From contig DYNM01000011.1 in NCBI GenBank assembly GCA_020721065.1, positions 1 to 64,000 on the forward strand: DNA of 64,000 nucleotides, read 5' to 3'. The stretch comes from Thiocystis violascens (GTDB lineage: Bacteria; Pseudomonadota; Gammaproteobacteria; Chromatiales; Chromatiaceae). Position 1 is the stretch's first letter; each line of letters opens with the position of its first letter. Below the pieces are notes generated by a model, which was given only the letters and a program-made list of their open reading frames with translations, had not been told where the DNA came from and made no database searches. Positions 8,470 to 18,509 of the stretch are shown here, piece after piece. A program made the translations under genes and the position numbers.

Positions 8470-8976
8470 ATGCCCGAAGCGCATTACAATATCTTATTTC
8501 TTTGCACGGGTAATTCTGCCCGCAGCATTATCGCTGAATGCCTCATCAATCGCCTTGGTAAAGGACGCTTTCATGGCTTTAGTGCAGGCAGCCAGCCAAA
8601 AGGTGAGGTTCATCCGCTGGCATTAGAAGTGCTAAAACGCAATAATCATCTCACTGAACATCTGCGCAGCAAAAGTTGGGAAGAATTCAGCGTTCCGAAT
8701 GCGCCACAAATGGATTTTGTATTCACTGTTTGTGACAATGCGGCTGCTGAAATATGCCCAGTGTGGCCGGGACAACCAATGACTGCACATTGGGGCATTG
8801 AAGACCCAGCGGCAGTTGTAGGAACTGAAGTTGAGCAAATGATGGCGTTTCGCCAAGCCTTTCATGGTTTAGAAAATCGGATTGCATTGTTTGTCAGCTT
8901 GCCATTGCAATCTCTGGACCGCTTAAAACTACAACGTCATCTTGATGAAATTGGGCAAATGCGCAGTAATCAATAA
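8470..8976 (+). CDS. arsC: arsenate reductase ArsC, low-MW phosphotyrosine phosphatase family
   Basis: ILFLCTGNSARSIIAECL, FVFTVCDNAAAEICPVWPGQPMTAHWGIEDPA. Confidence 0.9.
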   Translation: MPEAHYNILFLCTGNSARSIIAECLINRLGKGRFHGFSAGSQPKGEVHPLALEVLKRNNHLTEHLRSKSWEEFSVPNAPQMDFVFTVCDNAAAEICPVWPGQPMTAHWGIEDPAAVVGTEVEQMMAFRQAFHGLENRIALFVSLPLQSLDRLKLQRHLDEIGQMRSNQ

Positions 8977-9006
8977 CACTTTTTTAATTCTTGCTTGATA
9001 AAAAAG

Positions 9007-9029
9007 CCCCGCCGCTGCGGGGTTTTTTT
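9007..9029 (+). terminator. rho-independent terminator after arsC
   Basis: CCCCGC CGCT GCGGGG TTTTTTT. Confidence 0.85.
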
Positions 9030-9157
9030 ATGTCCATTGGTGAAGCGGTGAGACGCAACTGCGGCGCGATTTTTCCAATCAATACAGAATTATGGGATCA
9101 TCTGGCGGTGACGCAATGCCTGCGGGTGAGCGCATTTTTGCAAGCTGATTCAACCTG

Positions 9158-10417
9158 TTGCGAGGGTTTCCCGTGTCTCAAGATTTTTTCAGTTGGCCTA
9201 AACATGTCGCGTGGTCTGAACAATTCAATAACCTGCGGCGCATTCTGCTGAAACCGCAACTTGAAACCGAACAATTTCAACAGCTATTGAATACCGCCCG
9301 TCCCGCCGACACGCTGCCGGTGATCTGGCTGCTGGGCAAAACCCAAGCCGGCAAAAGTTCCATCGTGCAGGCGCTGACCGGAAATCCTAACGTTTTGATT
9401 GGCAATGGTTTTCAGCCCTGCACTCGCACACTTGCTTATTTTGATTATCCGAGCGCCGCGCCGGTGGTGCGCTTTCTCGACACTCGCGGGCTGGGCGAGG
9501 TGGCTTACGATCCGACTGAAGATTTGCGCCAGTGCGAAATGCAAGCGCATCTGTTGCTGGGCGTGATCCGCGCCAGCGATCCCAATCCCCAGCCGATTTT
9601 TGCGGCGCTGCGCGAGGTGCGCCAGCGTCATCCCGAATGGCCGCTGGTGATCGCGCAAACCACGTTGCACGATCTGTATCCCGCCGAGTGTGACCATCCA
9701 CAACCGTATCCTTTCACAGAAGATTCCTGGCCGCGCACGGTGCCGCCGGATTTGGGACGGGCGCTGCTGCTGCAACGGGAGGCAGCCGGCACCTTTACGG
9801 GAGCTGCGCCGCATTGGGTGCCGGTCGATTTCACCTTGCCAGAAGACGGTTATCAGCCTGCGGATTACGGTTTAACGGCGCTGTGGCAGGTGATTGAAAC
9901 GGTCTATCAGCAGCATCTGTGGGCGCAATTGCACGGCGGCGATGAAATGCGCGATCTCTACGCTCGCACCAGTCACCCGCACATTGTCGGTTATGCGCTG
10001 GCGGCGAGTGCGTTGGGCGCGGTGCCGCTGGTTGATGTGGTGGCGGTGCCGACGCTGCAAGCCAAGATGCTGCACAGCGTGGCGGAAATTTATCGCCAAC
10101 CTTGGGATCAGCGCACCATCGGTGAATTTTTGGGTTTATTGGGTGTGGGCATCGGTTTGAGTTATGCGGCGCGATTAGCGGGGCGTTGGTTAGTTAAATT
10201 GGTGCCCGGCTTGGGGCAAACGGTCGGGGCGGTGTGGAGCGCCAGCAGCAGCGCGGCAGTGACTTACGCGCTGGGCAAGGCGGCAGCGGTGTATTTTCAG
10301 CGCCGCCTGTTGGGACAGACTTGTGAGGCGGAGACGTTGCGCAGTGTGTTTAATGCGCAACTCATTCAGGGCGCGGCACTGCTGGCTCATCAGGTGACAT
10401 CTGGAAAATCAACATGA
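9158..10417 (+). CDS. P-loop GTPase with C-terminal DUF697-like membrane region
   Basis: GKTQAGKSSIVQAL, DTRGLGEV, C-term AASALGAVPLVDVVAVPTLQAKML. Confidence 0.75.
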   Translation: MRGFPVSQDFFSWPKHVAWSEQFNNLRRILLKPQLETEQFQQLLNTARPADTLPVIWLLGKTQAGKSSIVQALTGNPNVLIGNGFQPCTRTLAYFDYPSAAPVVRFLDTRGLGEVAYDPTEDLRQCEMQAHLLLGVIRASDPNPQPIFAALREVRQRHPEWPLVIAQTTLHDLYPAECDHPQPYPFTEDSWPRTVPPDLGRALLLQREAAGTFTGAAPHWVPVDFTLPEDGYQPADYGLTALWQVIETVYQQHLWAQLHGGDEMRDLYARTSHPHIVGYALAASALGAVPLVDVVAVPTLQAKMLHSVAEIYRQPWDQRTIGEFLGLLGVGIGLSYAARLAGRWLVKLVPGLGQTVGAVWSASSSAAVTYALGKAAAVYFQRRLLGQTCEAETLRSVFNAQLIQGAALLAHQVTSGKST

Positions 10418-11955
10418 ATCTCAAACAGTTCCAAACATACGGATGGTCGCTGGCGCTGCTGTTATGGCTGCTGCCCTTTTTTGGATTGATGGGATTGGGC
10501 GGACTGTGGCTGTATCAACAGCAATTGCTGTTGACATGGGGCGCATTTCTCGTTGTGAGCGCCGGCTGCGGCTATGGCTTGCAACATTGGTTGACGCGGC
10601 GCGAGCAGCGGCTGTTGGAAAAAACCCACACCCAGCCCGATCCCGTTTGGAGCAGCAAAGAGGCAGCGGCTTGGGCGGAGGTGGAAACGTTTGCGGCGCA
10701 GCTTGATCCGGCGGAATGGCCGCTGGAGGCGCAAAACACGGTGCCGGAGCTGGCGCGACAAACCTTGACGCGAGTGGCGCAGCAGTTTCATCCCGACGTT
10801 ACCGATCCCGTGTTGGAACTGACGCTGCCGCACACGCTGCTGATTGTGGAGCAGGCAGCGCGGGAATTGCGGATGCTGCTGGCCAACAACATCCCGTTGA
10901 GTCATCAACTCAAGCTCGGCACGCTGGCGCGGTTGTATCGCTGGAAACCGTTTGCGGAGAAATTGCTGGGGCTGTATCGCGCCGGGCAATGGGTGTTTAA
11001 CCCGCTGCAAGCGGCGATGATGACGCTGTGGGGCGAGGCGCGGACGCAAGGGATGCGGCTGGCGCAGCAAGAGTTTTCTGGCTGGCTGCTGCGCGAAATG
11101 GTGCGCTTGGTCGGTAAACACGCGATTGCGTTATATGGCGGACGTCCGCTGCCGGTGGACATCAGCTCACCAGCGCAATTTCCTCAACGCACGGCGGCAT
11201 CAACGCACGATCTGCATCAAGCCGACGCGGTGCAGGAAGCGCAGCACGAGACGCTTGAACCGCTGCGCATCTTGGTTTTAGGACGCGCTAATGCCGGTAA
11301 ATCCAGTTTAATCAATGCGTTATTTGGACAATTGCAAGCGTCCACCGATTTGCTGCCCAACACCACGCGAGCACTCACGCCGTATCGGTTACAGCGAGAT
11401 GGTTTGGATGAAGCGTTGATTTTTGACAGCCCGGACGTGGAACGGTTAGCGCCCGGCAGCGTGCGGGATGCCGCAGCGCAGGCGGATATGATTTTGTGGG
11501 TTACTGCCGCGCATTGCCCAGATCGCCAAACCGAGCGCCACATTCTCGATACCCTGCGAGCGGCGCAAGTGCAGCACTTGAAACGTTCGGTGCCGCCGCT
11601 GCTGGTGGTCGTCAGCCACATCGACCGCCTGCGTCCGCTGCGCGAATGGCAACCGCCTTACGATCTCACCGCCGCTGCCGACGACCTGAAAACCATGAGT
11701 ATTCAAACCGCTGTGAGCGCCTTGGCGACCGATTTAGAAGTGCCGATTGCTAACGTGATTCCGGTTTGTCTCGCCGAAGGACGCATTTATAACGTTGACG
11801 ATACTTTGTGGGTAACGGTGCTCAATCATTTAGATCGGGCGCAACGTTTGCGTTTATTGCGCTGTCAGGAAGCGCGTCATCCGACTGAAAATTGGAAATT
11901 GTTGCGCCGGCAATTAGTCAATGCCGGACGGTTTTTATTGGCACTGCCGCGATAA
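10414..11955 (+). CDS. membrane-anchored Era-like P-loop GTPase
   Basis: Two N-terminal hydrophobic stretches; GRANAGKSSLINALFG, FDSPDVERL, VVSHIDRLRP; ATGA overlap with the upstream GTPase. Confidence 0.75.
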   Translation: MNLKQFQTYGWSLALLLWLLPFFGLMGLGGLWLYQQQLLLTWGAFLVVSAGCGYGLQHWLTRREQRLLEKTHTQPDPVWSSKEAAAWAEVETFAAQLDPAEWPLEAQNTVPELARQTLTRVAQQFHPDVTDPVLELTLPHTLLIVEQAARELRMLLANNIPLSHQLKLGTLARLYRWKPFAEKLLGLYRAGQWVFNPLQAAMMTLWGEARTQGMRLAQQEFSGWLLREMVRLVGKHAIALYGGRPLPVDISSPAQFPQRTAASTHDLHQADAVQEAQHETLEPLRILVLGRANAGKSSLINALFGQLQASTDLLPNTTRALTPYRLQRDGLDEALIFDSPDVERLAPGSVRDAAAQADMILWVTAAHCPDRQTERHILDTLRAAQVQHLKRSVPPLLVVVSHIDRLRPLREWQPPYDLTAAADDLKTMSIQTAVSALATDLEVPIANVIPVCLAEGRIYNVDDTLWVTVLNHLDRAQRLRLLRCQEARHPTENWKLLRRQLVNAGRFLLALPR

Positions 11956-11982
11956 ACAGCTATTCACCACTATTGATCGTGG

Positions 11983-13644
11983 CTATTCATCCGCATCCGC
12001 ATTATCAAGCAGCAATTGATTTTGCTTATCCATATCTGCCTGCACCGCAGTTTTTAAGACATGATGCGGCAATGGTAAATCAATGCGTTTCCCGTCGTTA
12101 ATCATGTCACGAATGCTGACAATCTGCACACAAGAATACTCGCGTTGAAATGACGGATGACGATAAACGCCGGTTTCAACAGCTTCTTGAATCATGGCGC
12201 TGGTTGGTTCTTTAAGAGTAATCAAAATTCCCATTACTGCCTTTTCACGCAAGCGGTCGCTATTCAACACTGCCACATCGCTGCGTTTCACCTTGCCAGA
12301 TTTCACTTGAAAAATCACGCGCTCAGTGCTGTGTTTGCCAGTGGCAATATACACCACGCCATCAACCCCTTTATCAGCGCCCTTTTTGTCGTTGATAACC
12401 GCTTGATTTTTGCTGTACGTCAACACCGCCCACTTCTCGAATTCTTTACGCAGGCGATCATCTTTTTTATTCGCCAACGCGACTGCCGACGCCATATCTT
12501 TAGGAATGCCATCAAGTGTAACCGTATCAAGAATTGTCGTGCCAAAATGCTCTTCTAAACGTTTGAGAATAACGGCAATACTTTGATAAGTAATATCAAT
12601 CCCAATCCAATTGCGGTTTAACCGCTGCGCCACCGCAACCGTTGTTCCGCAACCACAATACGCATCCAAAATAACATCACCTTCATTGGTGCTAACTTGC
12701 ACTATTCGTTCTAACAATGCTTCTGGTTTTTGGGTGGGATACCCAAGACGTTCATCGCTAGTATTAGCGATGCGTTTAATATCTGTCCAAATAGATTGCA
12801 ATGGTTTTCCGGGCATCTCGTCTAAATAGACTTTAAGACCATCCATGCGAGGTCTACCATCTTTTTTAAGCACAATACGTTCTTCATCCCACCATGTTTC
12901 TAACTGCTCTAGCGTATAACCCCATCCTCTACTTGCTGGTGGCATAGTTCCACGCCATTCAAATTTTCCTGAGTTGCTATCTGGTCTACTCGCCGTTAAA
13001 TCTTGGCAAGTGTACAAACGACCGCTTTCATCTAGTTTGTATCTCTTGCGTTGTTCTTGAGAATAAGTTGAGTGTTGCTGATTCCAGCAATAATTTTCGC
13101 TTTTTGCATAAAAAAGAATAATATCCGCTACATTCCCATAGCGTTTGGCGGTGTTGTGACTGTTCGTTCTTTTCCAAGTAATCTCATTTAAAAAATCCCC
13201 ACCACGCGGACAAAACACACTATCCAAAATCAATTTCAAATAATGCGATGCAGTGGGATCACAATGCAGATAAAAGCTGCCGGTTGGTTTGAGTACGCGC
13301 TGAATCTCATTCACGCGCTGCGTGATGCTGACGAGATATGCTAATAAGCCACTGCAACCCAATACTGCGTGAAACCCTTTAATCAGTTCAATCGTCTGGC
13401 GGGTATAGCGCCCACCTTCATTCGTGAGGATTTCTTGCACAGCGTGATCTGCTAAAACATTCCAAGTCCAAGTATCAATAAATGCTTGGGCTTGCGCCTG
13501 ATCCTCTTTGCCGATGTTGTTATAAATCTGAAAATAATTGCGTTTAGAATTAAATGGCGGATCGATATAACACAGATCAATCGTGTTATCTTTGAGCTTG
13601 TTCCGCAGAATTTCTAAATTGTCGCCATAATACAGTTCATTCAT
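11983..13644 (-). CDS. beta-class DNA methyltransferase with C-terminal PD-(D/E)XK (Mrr-like) nuclease domain
   Basis: DLCYIDPPFNSKRNY (motif IV) before ILDAYCGCGTTVAVAQRLNRNWIGIDI (motif I); C-term DKGVDGVVYI...VIFQVKSGKV. Confidence 0.8.
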   Translation of the reverse strand: MNELYYGDNLEILRNKLKDNTIDLCYIDPPFNSKRNYFQIYNNIGKEDQAQAQAFIDTWTWNVLADHAVQEILTNEGGRYTRQTIELIKGFHAVLGCSGLLAYLVSITQRVNEIQRVLKPTGSFYLHCDPTASHYLKLILDSVFCPRGGDFLNEITWKRTNSHNTAKRYGNVADIILFYAKSENYCWNQQHSTYSQEQRKRYKLDESGRLYTCQDLTASRPDSNSGKFEWRGTMPPASRGWGYTLEQLETWWDEERIVLKKDGRPRMDGLKVYLDEMPGKPLQSIWTDIKRIANTSDERLGYPTQKPEALLERIVQVSTNEGDVILDAYCGCGTTVAVAQRLNRNWIGIDITYQSIAVILKRLEEHFGTTILDTVTLDGIPKDMASAVALANKKDDRLRKEFEKWAVLTYSKNQAVINDKKGADKGVDGVVYIATGKHSTERVIFQVKSGKVKRSDVAVLNSDRLREKAVMGILITLKEPTSAMIQEAVETGVYRHPSFQREYSCVQIVSIRDMINDGKRIDLPLPHHVLKTAVQADMDKQNQLLLDNADADE

Positions 13645-13668
13645 GGTTCATCATCCTAACAAGGTCAT

Positions 13669-13775
13669 TTAAGGAAACGCTGATTAAATGGCATTTTTGG
13701 CATCTTCTGCCACATAAACCTTTAATGTGCTTGCTTGCAGTTTGGCAAGCAAGGAATTATTCAGCGTTTCCTTAA
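13669..13775. mobile_element. MITE-like element, 15-bp perfect TIRs, second family
   Basis: TTAAGGAAACGCTGA (13669-13683) ... TCAGCGTTTCCTTAA (13761-13775); internal CTTGCTTGC-AGTTTG-GCAAGCAAG. Confidence 0.65.
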
Positions 13776-13797
13776 TAAAAAATCAATACCGCGACAG

Positions 13798-14838
13798 TTA
13801 TCGCGCTGCGGTTTTTTGTGAGCGTTTTAACAACCAATCGCGCACACGATTGGCATCACCGAGCGGCACTGATTTATTTGCGCCTTCTAAAAAGACCACA
13901 TAAAACCGGCGCTCGCCAATGCGCGTTTGCATCACTAAACAGCGCCCCGCTTCATTGATAAATCCCGTTTTACTCACTTCAATCGTCCATTCTGGGTTAC
14001 GCACCAAAGAATTGGTGTTGCGATATAACAGCGGCTTCTGATTTGCAAACGGATATAGCGTTGTTTCGCCGGTGGAAGTCGTTTTGCGAATGAATGGATA
14101 AGTGCCCGCAGCTTTTACCATTTTCACCAAATCTTCCGCCGAGGAACGATTCCGCGCATCTAAACCGCTGGAGTCAGCAAAATAGCTGTCGTGCATTCCC
14201 AATGATTTCGCTTTTTGATTCATGGCTCGCACAAACGCTGGCATTCCACCGCGAAAAGTAGTGCGCCCCAGCGCGTGAGCAGCGCGATTATCAGATGACA
14301 TTAACGCTGCCATTAACATTTCCCGGCGGGTTAATACCGCCTCGCCAATGCGCAAGCGTGAACTGCTATTGCGTAAACGATCCCGATCTGCTTCAGTAAT
14401 TTCAATTCTTGGCTCCATCGGAACGCCTGCATCTAATACCACCATTGCCGTCATCAATTTAGTAACAGAGGCAATTGGTTTAATTTGTTGCGCATTTTTA
14501 GAATATAAACGATTGCCGGCTTCATCCATTACCAACGCACTGCCAGATTGCAAATAAATATCGCCGCGAGTAATGGGCGGAGTATTGTTGCGGCGCTGTT
14601 CTAGTTCTGGTTCGACAACAGAAAACTCTTCTTCATTAAGGCTGGAGTTGGCGGGAGTCAGTGAGAAACTCTCCAGCGTTGGGCGTGTCATCGCTTCACG
14701 TTGCTGCGCGGCGCAGGCGGCACTGCCCAGTAATAATGGCCCTAATAATAGGGTGATCAGGAGTATTCGCCCCCGCTGGCGCAGGTGTAATGCCAACACA
14801 ATCCAGCGCCGGAAACGCAATACTGACAACCTTGACAT
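13798..14838 (-). CDS. pbpG: D-alanyl-D-alanine endopeptidase (PBP7-like)
   Basis: IASVTKLMTAMVVLDAG (SxxK), SSDNRAAHALGRT, SKTGFINEAGRCLVM (KTG). Confidence 0.85.
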   Translation of the reverse strand: MSRLSVLRFRRWIVLALHLRQRGRILLITLLLGPLLLGSAACAAQQREAMTRPTLESFSLTPANSSLNEEEFSVVEPELEQRRNNTPPITRGDIYLQSGSALVMDEAGNRLYSKNAQQIKPIASVTKLMTAMVVLDAGVPMEPRIEITEADRDRLRNSSSRLRIGEAVLTRREMLMAALMSSDNRAAHALGRTTFRGGMPAFVRAMNQKAKSLGMHDSYFADSSGLDARNRSSAEDLVKMVKAAGTYPFIRKTTSTGETTLYPFANQKPLLYRNTNSLVRNPEWTIEVSKTGFINEAGRCLVMQTRIGERRFYVVFLEGANKSVPLGDANRVRDWLLKRSQKTAAR

Positions 14839-14870
14839 GATGGATAGCCTCTTTAGTTTTCACTCAACAA

Positions 14871-15530
14871 TTGCAGAATGTGGGATTATCGCATAGCCAT
14901 CTGAATGAATTGACAGCCCCCGCTGCGTCGCAACCGCAGTGCCCCAATTGGTTTGACGCATTGACACCCGCCATGAACCGCCCTTTTTGCGCTGATGATT
15001 TGGAACTGTTCCGTCAGGAAATGGCGGACGCCACGCCGCTGACCCACCGCCCGGCGATGGTGCCAGAACGCCCCAAACCAGCGCCGTATCCGCGTCCGCC
15101 CGACGTGTCGCCGCCCGTTGACGCGCCAGCACTCAGCCACCAGCTCGCCGCCGTTGCCACCCACGATTATTTGCTGTTTGCGCGACCCGGCATTCAACAT
15201 CGCGTGGTTGCCGAGCTGCAACGCGGCGCAATTGAGGTGGAGTTAGAAGTTGATTTGCATGGACTTTATGCTGAACACGCCCGCCAATTGATCGCCGAAT
15301 TTCTCGCCGAATGCGCCCGCCGTCACATCCGCTGCGCCCGCATCATTCACGGCAAGGGCTATCGTTCCACCGCGCAGCAGCCCGTACTCAAACAGGGCAT
15401 CAATCACTGGCTGCGCCAATCTGAGCAGGTGCTCGCGTTTTGCTCGGCGACGCGGCGCGATGGCGGCACCGGCGCGGTGTATGTCCTGCTGCGCAATCCC
15501 GATAAACAACGACCGCGCTCGCGCCGGTGA
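14871..15530 (+). CDS. Smr domain protein
   Basis: VDLHGLYAEHARQLIAEFLAEC, RIIHGKGYRS; start codon uncertain. Confidence 0.85.
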   Translation: MQNVGLSHSHLNELTAPAASQPQCPNWFDALTPAMNRPFCADDLELFRQEMADATPLTHRPAMVPERPKPAPYPRPPDVSPPVDAPALSHQLAAVATHDYLLFARPGIQHRVVAELQRGAIEVELEVDLHGLYAEHARQLIAEFLAECARRHIRCARIIHGKGYRSTAQQPVLKQGINHWLRQSEQVLAFCSATRRDGGTGAVYVLLRNPDKQRPRSRR

Positions 15531-15641
15531 GCGTTTTGGACTTTGCGACCAGCGCAGCGCAGAATGTCAACGCACCATAAAACGCTGGTTTTGCGCCAGC
15601 GTCTTCCTTATTTCACCTGATAAATCAAGCAGTAACTAACA

Positions 15642-17309
15642 ATGGCTCAATACATTTTCACCATGAATCGGGTCGGCAAAATCGTGCCACCCAAGCGCGT
15701 CATCCTGCGTGACATCTCGCTATCGTTTTATCCCGGCGCGAAGATCGGCGTGCTGGGTTTGAACGGCTCCGGCAAATCCACGCTGCTGAAAATCATGGCC
15801 GGTCTTGATACCGACATCGAAGGTGAAGCGCGTCCGCAAACCGGCATCCAGATTGGCTATTTGTCGCAAGAGCCGCAGCTTGATCCCGCCAAAACCGTGC
15901 GCGGCAACGTCGAAGAAGCGCTCGGTCATATCACCGCTGCGCTGGCGCGACTGGATGCGGTGTATGCCGCTTATGCTGATGCCGATGCTGATTTTGACGC
16001 GCTGGCGCAGGAACAAGCCGAGCTGGAAAACCTGATTGAAGCCACCGACGGGCACAATTTAGAGCGGACGCTGGAGATTGCCGCCGACGCGCTGCGCCTG
16101 CCTGCGTGGGATGCCGATGTGACCAAATTATCTGGCGGCGAACGGCGGCGCGTCGCGCTGTGTCGGCTGTTGTTGTCAAAACCCGACATGTTGCTGCTTG
16201 ACGAACCCACCAACCATCTGGACGCCGAATCGGTCGCGTGGCTGGAGCGGTTTCTCCACGAATATCCCGGCACCGTCGTTGCCGTCACCCACGACCGCTA
16301 TTTCCTCGACAACGTCGCCGGTTGGATTCTTGAATTGGATCGCGGTTATGGCATTCCTTGGGAAGGCAATTATTCTTCTTGGCTCGATCAAAAAGAGCAG
16401 CGTTTGGAATTAGAACAAAAGCAAGAACAAGCGCGAATTAAAACCATGAAGCAAGAATTGGAATGGGTACGCGCCAATCCCAAAGGGCGTCACGCTAAAA
16501 GCAAGGCGCGGATGGCACGATTTGATGAATTGCAATCACAAGAATTCCAAGCCCGGAATGAAACCAACGAGATTTATATTCCGCCAGGGCCGCGTTTAGG
16601 TGAATTGGTGATTGAGGCGACTGATCTCAAAAAAGCCTATGGCGACAACCTGTTATATGAGAATCTCTCGTTTAATCTGCCACAAGGCGGCATTGTCGGC
16701 ATCATCGGCCCGAATGGCGCTGGCAAAACCACGCTCTTTCGCTTATTAACCGGACAAGAACAACCTTGCGCAGGTGAATTGCGGATTGGTGAAACGGTGC
16801 AGATTGCGTATGTCGATCAAAGCCGCGACGCACTGGATGATAATAAAACCATCTGGGAAGAAATTTCAGATGGTTTAGATACCATCATTGTTGGACGCTA
16901 TGAAATGCCATCGCGGGCGTATTGTGGGCGCTTTAATTTCAAGGGCGGCGATCAACAAAAGCGCATCGGTGATTTATCTGGTGGTGAGCGCAACCGCGTT
17001 CATCTCGCCAAGTTATTAAAAAGCGGCGGCAATCTGTTATTGCTTGACGAGCCAACCAATGATTTAGATATTGAAACGCTCCGCGCTTTGGAAGAGGCGT
17101 TATTAACCTTTCCCGGCTGCGCAGTTGTAATTAGCCATGATCGCTGGTTTTTAGATCGCATTGCCACGCATATTCTGGCTTTTGAAGGCGATTCGCAGGT
17201 CACTTGGTTTGAAGGCAATTACGCTGATTATGAAGCAGATCGTCATCGCCGTTTAGGAACTGATGCCGATCAACCGCATCGTTTGAAATACCGCCGTTTA
17301 ACCGCTTAA
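15642..17309 (+). CDS. ettA: energy-dependent translational throttle ABC-F protein EttA
   Basis: [21 protein letters not shown]; two Walker A/ABC signatures; [31 protein letters not shown] linker. Confidence 0.95.
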   Translation: MAQYIFTMNRVGKIVPPKRVILRDISLSFYPGAKIGVLGLNGSGKSTLLKIMAGLDTDIEGEARPQTGIQIGYLSQEPQLDPAKTVRGNVEEALGHITAALARLDAVYAAYADADADFDALAQEQAELENLIEATDGHNLERTLEIAADALRLPAWDADVTKLSGGERRRVALCRLLLSKPDMLLLDEPTNHLDAESVAWLERFLHEYPGTVVAVTHDRYFLDNVAGWILELDRGYGIPWEGNYSSWLDQKEQRLELEQKQEQARIKTMKQELEWVRANPKGRHAKSKARMARFDELQSQEFQARNETNEIYIPPGPRLGELVIEATDLKKAYGDNLLYENLSFNLPQGGIVGIIGPNGAGKTTLFRLLTGQEQPCAGELRIGETVQIAYVDQSRDALDDNKTIWEEISDGLDTIIVGRYEMPSRAYCGRFNFKGGDQQKRIGDLSGGERNRVHLAKLLKSGGNLLLLDEPTNDLDIETLRALEEALLTFPGCAVVISHDRWFLDRIATHILAFEGDSQVTWFEGNYADYEADRHRRLGTDADQPHRLKYRRLTA

Positions 17310-17340
17310 TTCGGTTTATATTCTGCGAGGAATAGCACTG

Positions 17341-18120
17341 ATGTCTGAACTAAAAGCCATTATTTTTGATGTCGATGGTACGCTCGCCGATACCGAACGC
17401 GATGGACATCGCCCCGCATTTAATGCGGCATTTGACGCTGCGCAACTCGCTTGGCATTGGGATATTGCGCGTTATGGTGAATTATTAACTGTCACCGGCG
17501 GTAAAGAACGCATTCGTTATTTTATGGATAGCGATGGCATTGCATTTGATCCGGCAGTTGATACGGAGGCGTTAATTGCCGGACTGCATCGCGCCAAAAC
17601 GCAGCATTACGTCAAGCTCTTGCAAACCGGCGCGATTCCGCTGCGTTCTGGTGTGGCGCGGCTGCTGCGTGAGGCGCGAGCGGCGGGAATTCGGCTGGCG
17701 ATTGCGACCACGACGACGCCAGAAAATGTCGTTGAATTGCTTGATCATTGTGGCATCGCCGGGCTGCGCGATTGGTTTGAGGTGATTGCGGCGGGCGATG
17801 TCGTGCCAGCGAAAAAACCGGCACCAGATATTTTTACCTTGGCGCTCAATGAGTTAGGACTGCAACCGGAAGACTGCGTGGCGGTGGAGGATTCTGATAA
17901 CGGGGCGCGAGCGGCGTTGGCAGCAGGTTTGAAGGCGCTGGTGGTGACGGTGAATGATTACACCGCTGCGCAGTCGTTTGGTGACGCGCCGTTGGTGGTC
18001 GATCAATTGGGCGAGCCGGGGCAGCCGGTGCAGGTGTTGCGCGGGACGCTCGGTGCGGCGAGTTGGGTGGATTTAGCGGTGTTGGAACAGGTGCAGCGCC
18101 AAGCGTATCTCGTTGAATAG
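17341..18120 (+). CDS. cbbY: HAD phosphatase, CbbY-like
   Basis: IIFDVDGTLADTERDGHRPAFNAAF; VPAKKPAPDIF; AVEDSDNGARAALAAG. Confidence 0.85.
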   Translation: MSELKAIIFDVDGTLADTERDGHRPAFNAAFDAAQLAWHWDIARYGELLTVTGGKERIRYFMDSDGIAFDPAVDTEALIAGLHRAKTQHYVKLLQTGAIPLRSGVARLLREARAAGIRLAIATTTTPENVVELLDHCGIAGLRDWFEVIAAGDVVPAKKPAPDIFTLALNELGLQPEDCVAVEDSDNGARAALAAGLKALVVTVNDYTAAQSFGDAPLVVDQLGEPGQPVQVLRGTLGAASWVDLAVLEQVQRQAYLVE

Positions 18121-18129
18121 GCAATAAAA

Positions 18130-18160
18130 ATGCCGCCGCGCAGTTGGTGCGCGGCGGCAT
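18130..18160 (-). terminator. hairpin between convergent genes, T-tract on minus strand
   Basis: ATGCCGCCGCGC-AGTTGGT-GCGCGGCGGCAT; followed on minus strand by TTTTATT. Confidence 0.75.
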
Positions 18161-18179
18161 GATGCAATGCAGTAACTGG

Positions 18180-18509
18180 TTACAACGATTCTTCGGTTGC
18201 CAACACTCGCGCCGTCGCCGGAGTTGGCTCAAAGCTGGGCGACGGGCGATAGGTGATTTGTTCGGGTGCCACAAAAAAGAACCCGCAGGTCTGCGGGGTC
18301 AGATTTTCAGCCGCGACGCGGGGATATTTGCGGCAGCTCGGCGGACGAAAATGATAGACGGAGCAACTGCTCAAGCCTTCGTCATCAAAGCGCAGAAACG
18401 GGCAGGGATATGGCAACTTGCAGCAATCCCCGCAGCGGTTGCAACTCCCCCGCCGTTGCGCATCGACTGGTAATAACGAAGTGAAAAAGCGTTTAATTTT
18501 TTGCAGCAT
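18180..18509 (-). CDS. YkgJ family cysteine-cluster protein
   Basis: CNRCGDCCKLPYPCPFL...CSVYHFRPPSCRKYP. Confidence 0.85.
   Translation of the reverse strand: MLQKIKRFFTSLLPVDAQRRGSCNRCGDCCKLPYPCPFLRFDDEGLSSCSVYHFRPPSCRKYPRVAAENLTPQTCGFFFVAPEQITYRPSPSFEPTPATARVLATEESL

Noticed and set aside
10462-11121. 219-aa antisense ORF over the second GTPase
   Set aside because: Arg/Gln/His-rich composition typical of antisense reading of GC-rich coding DNA.
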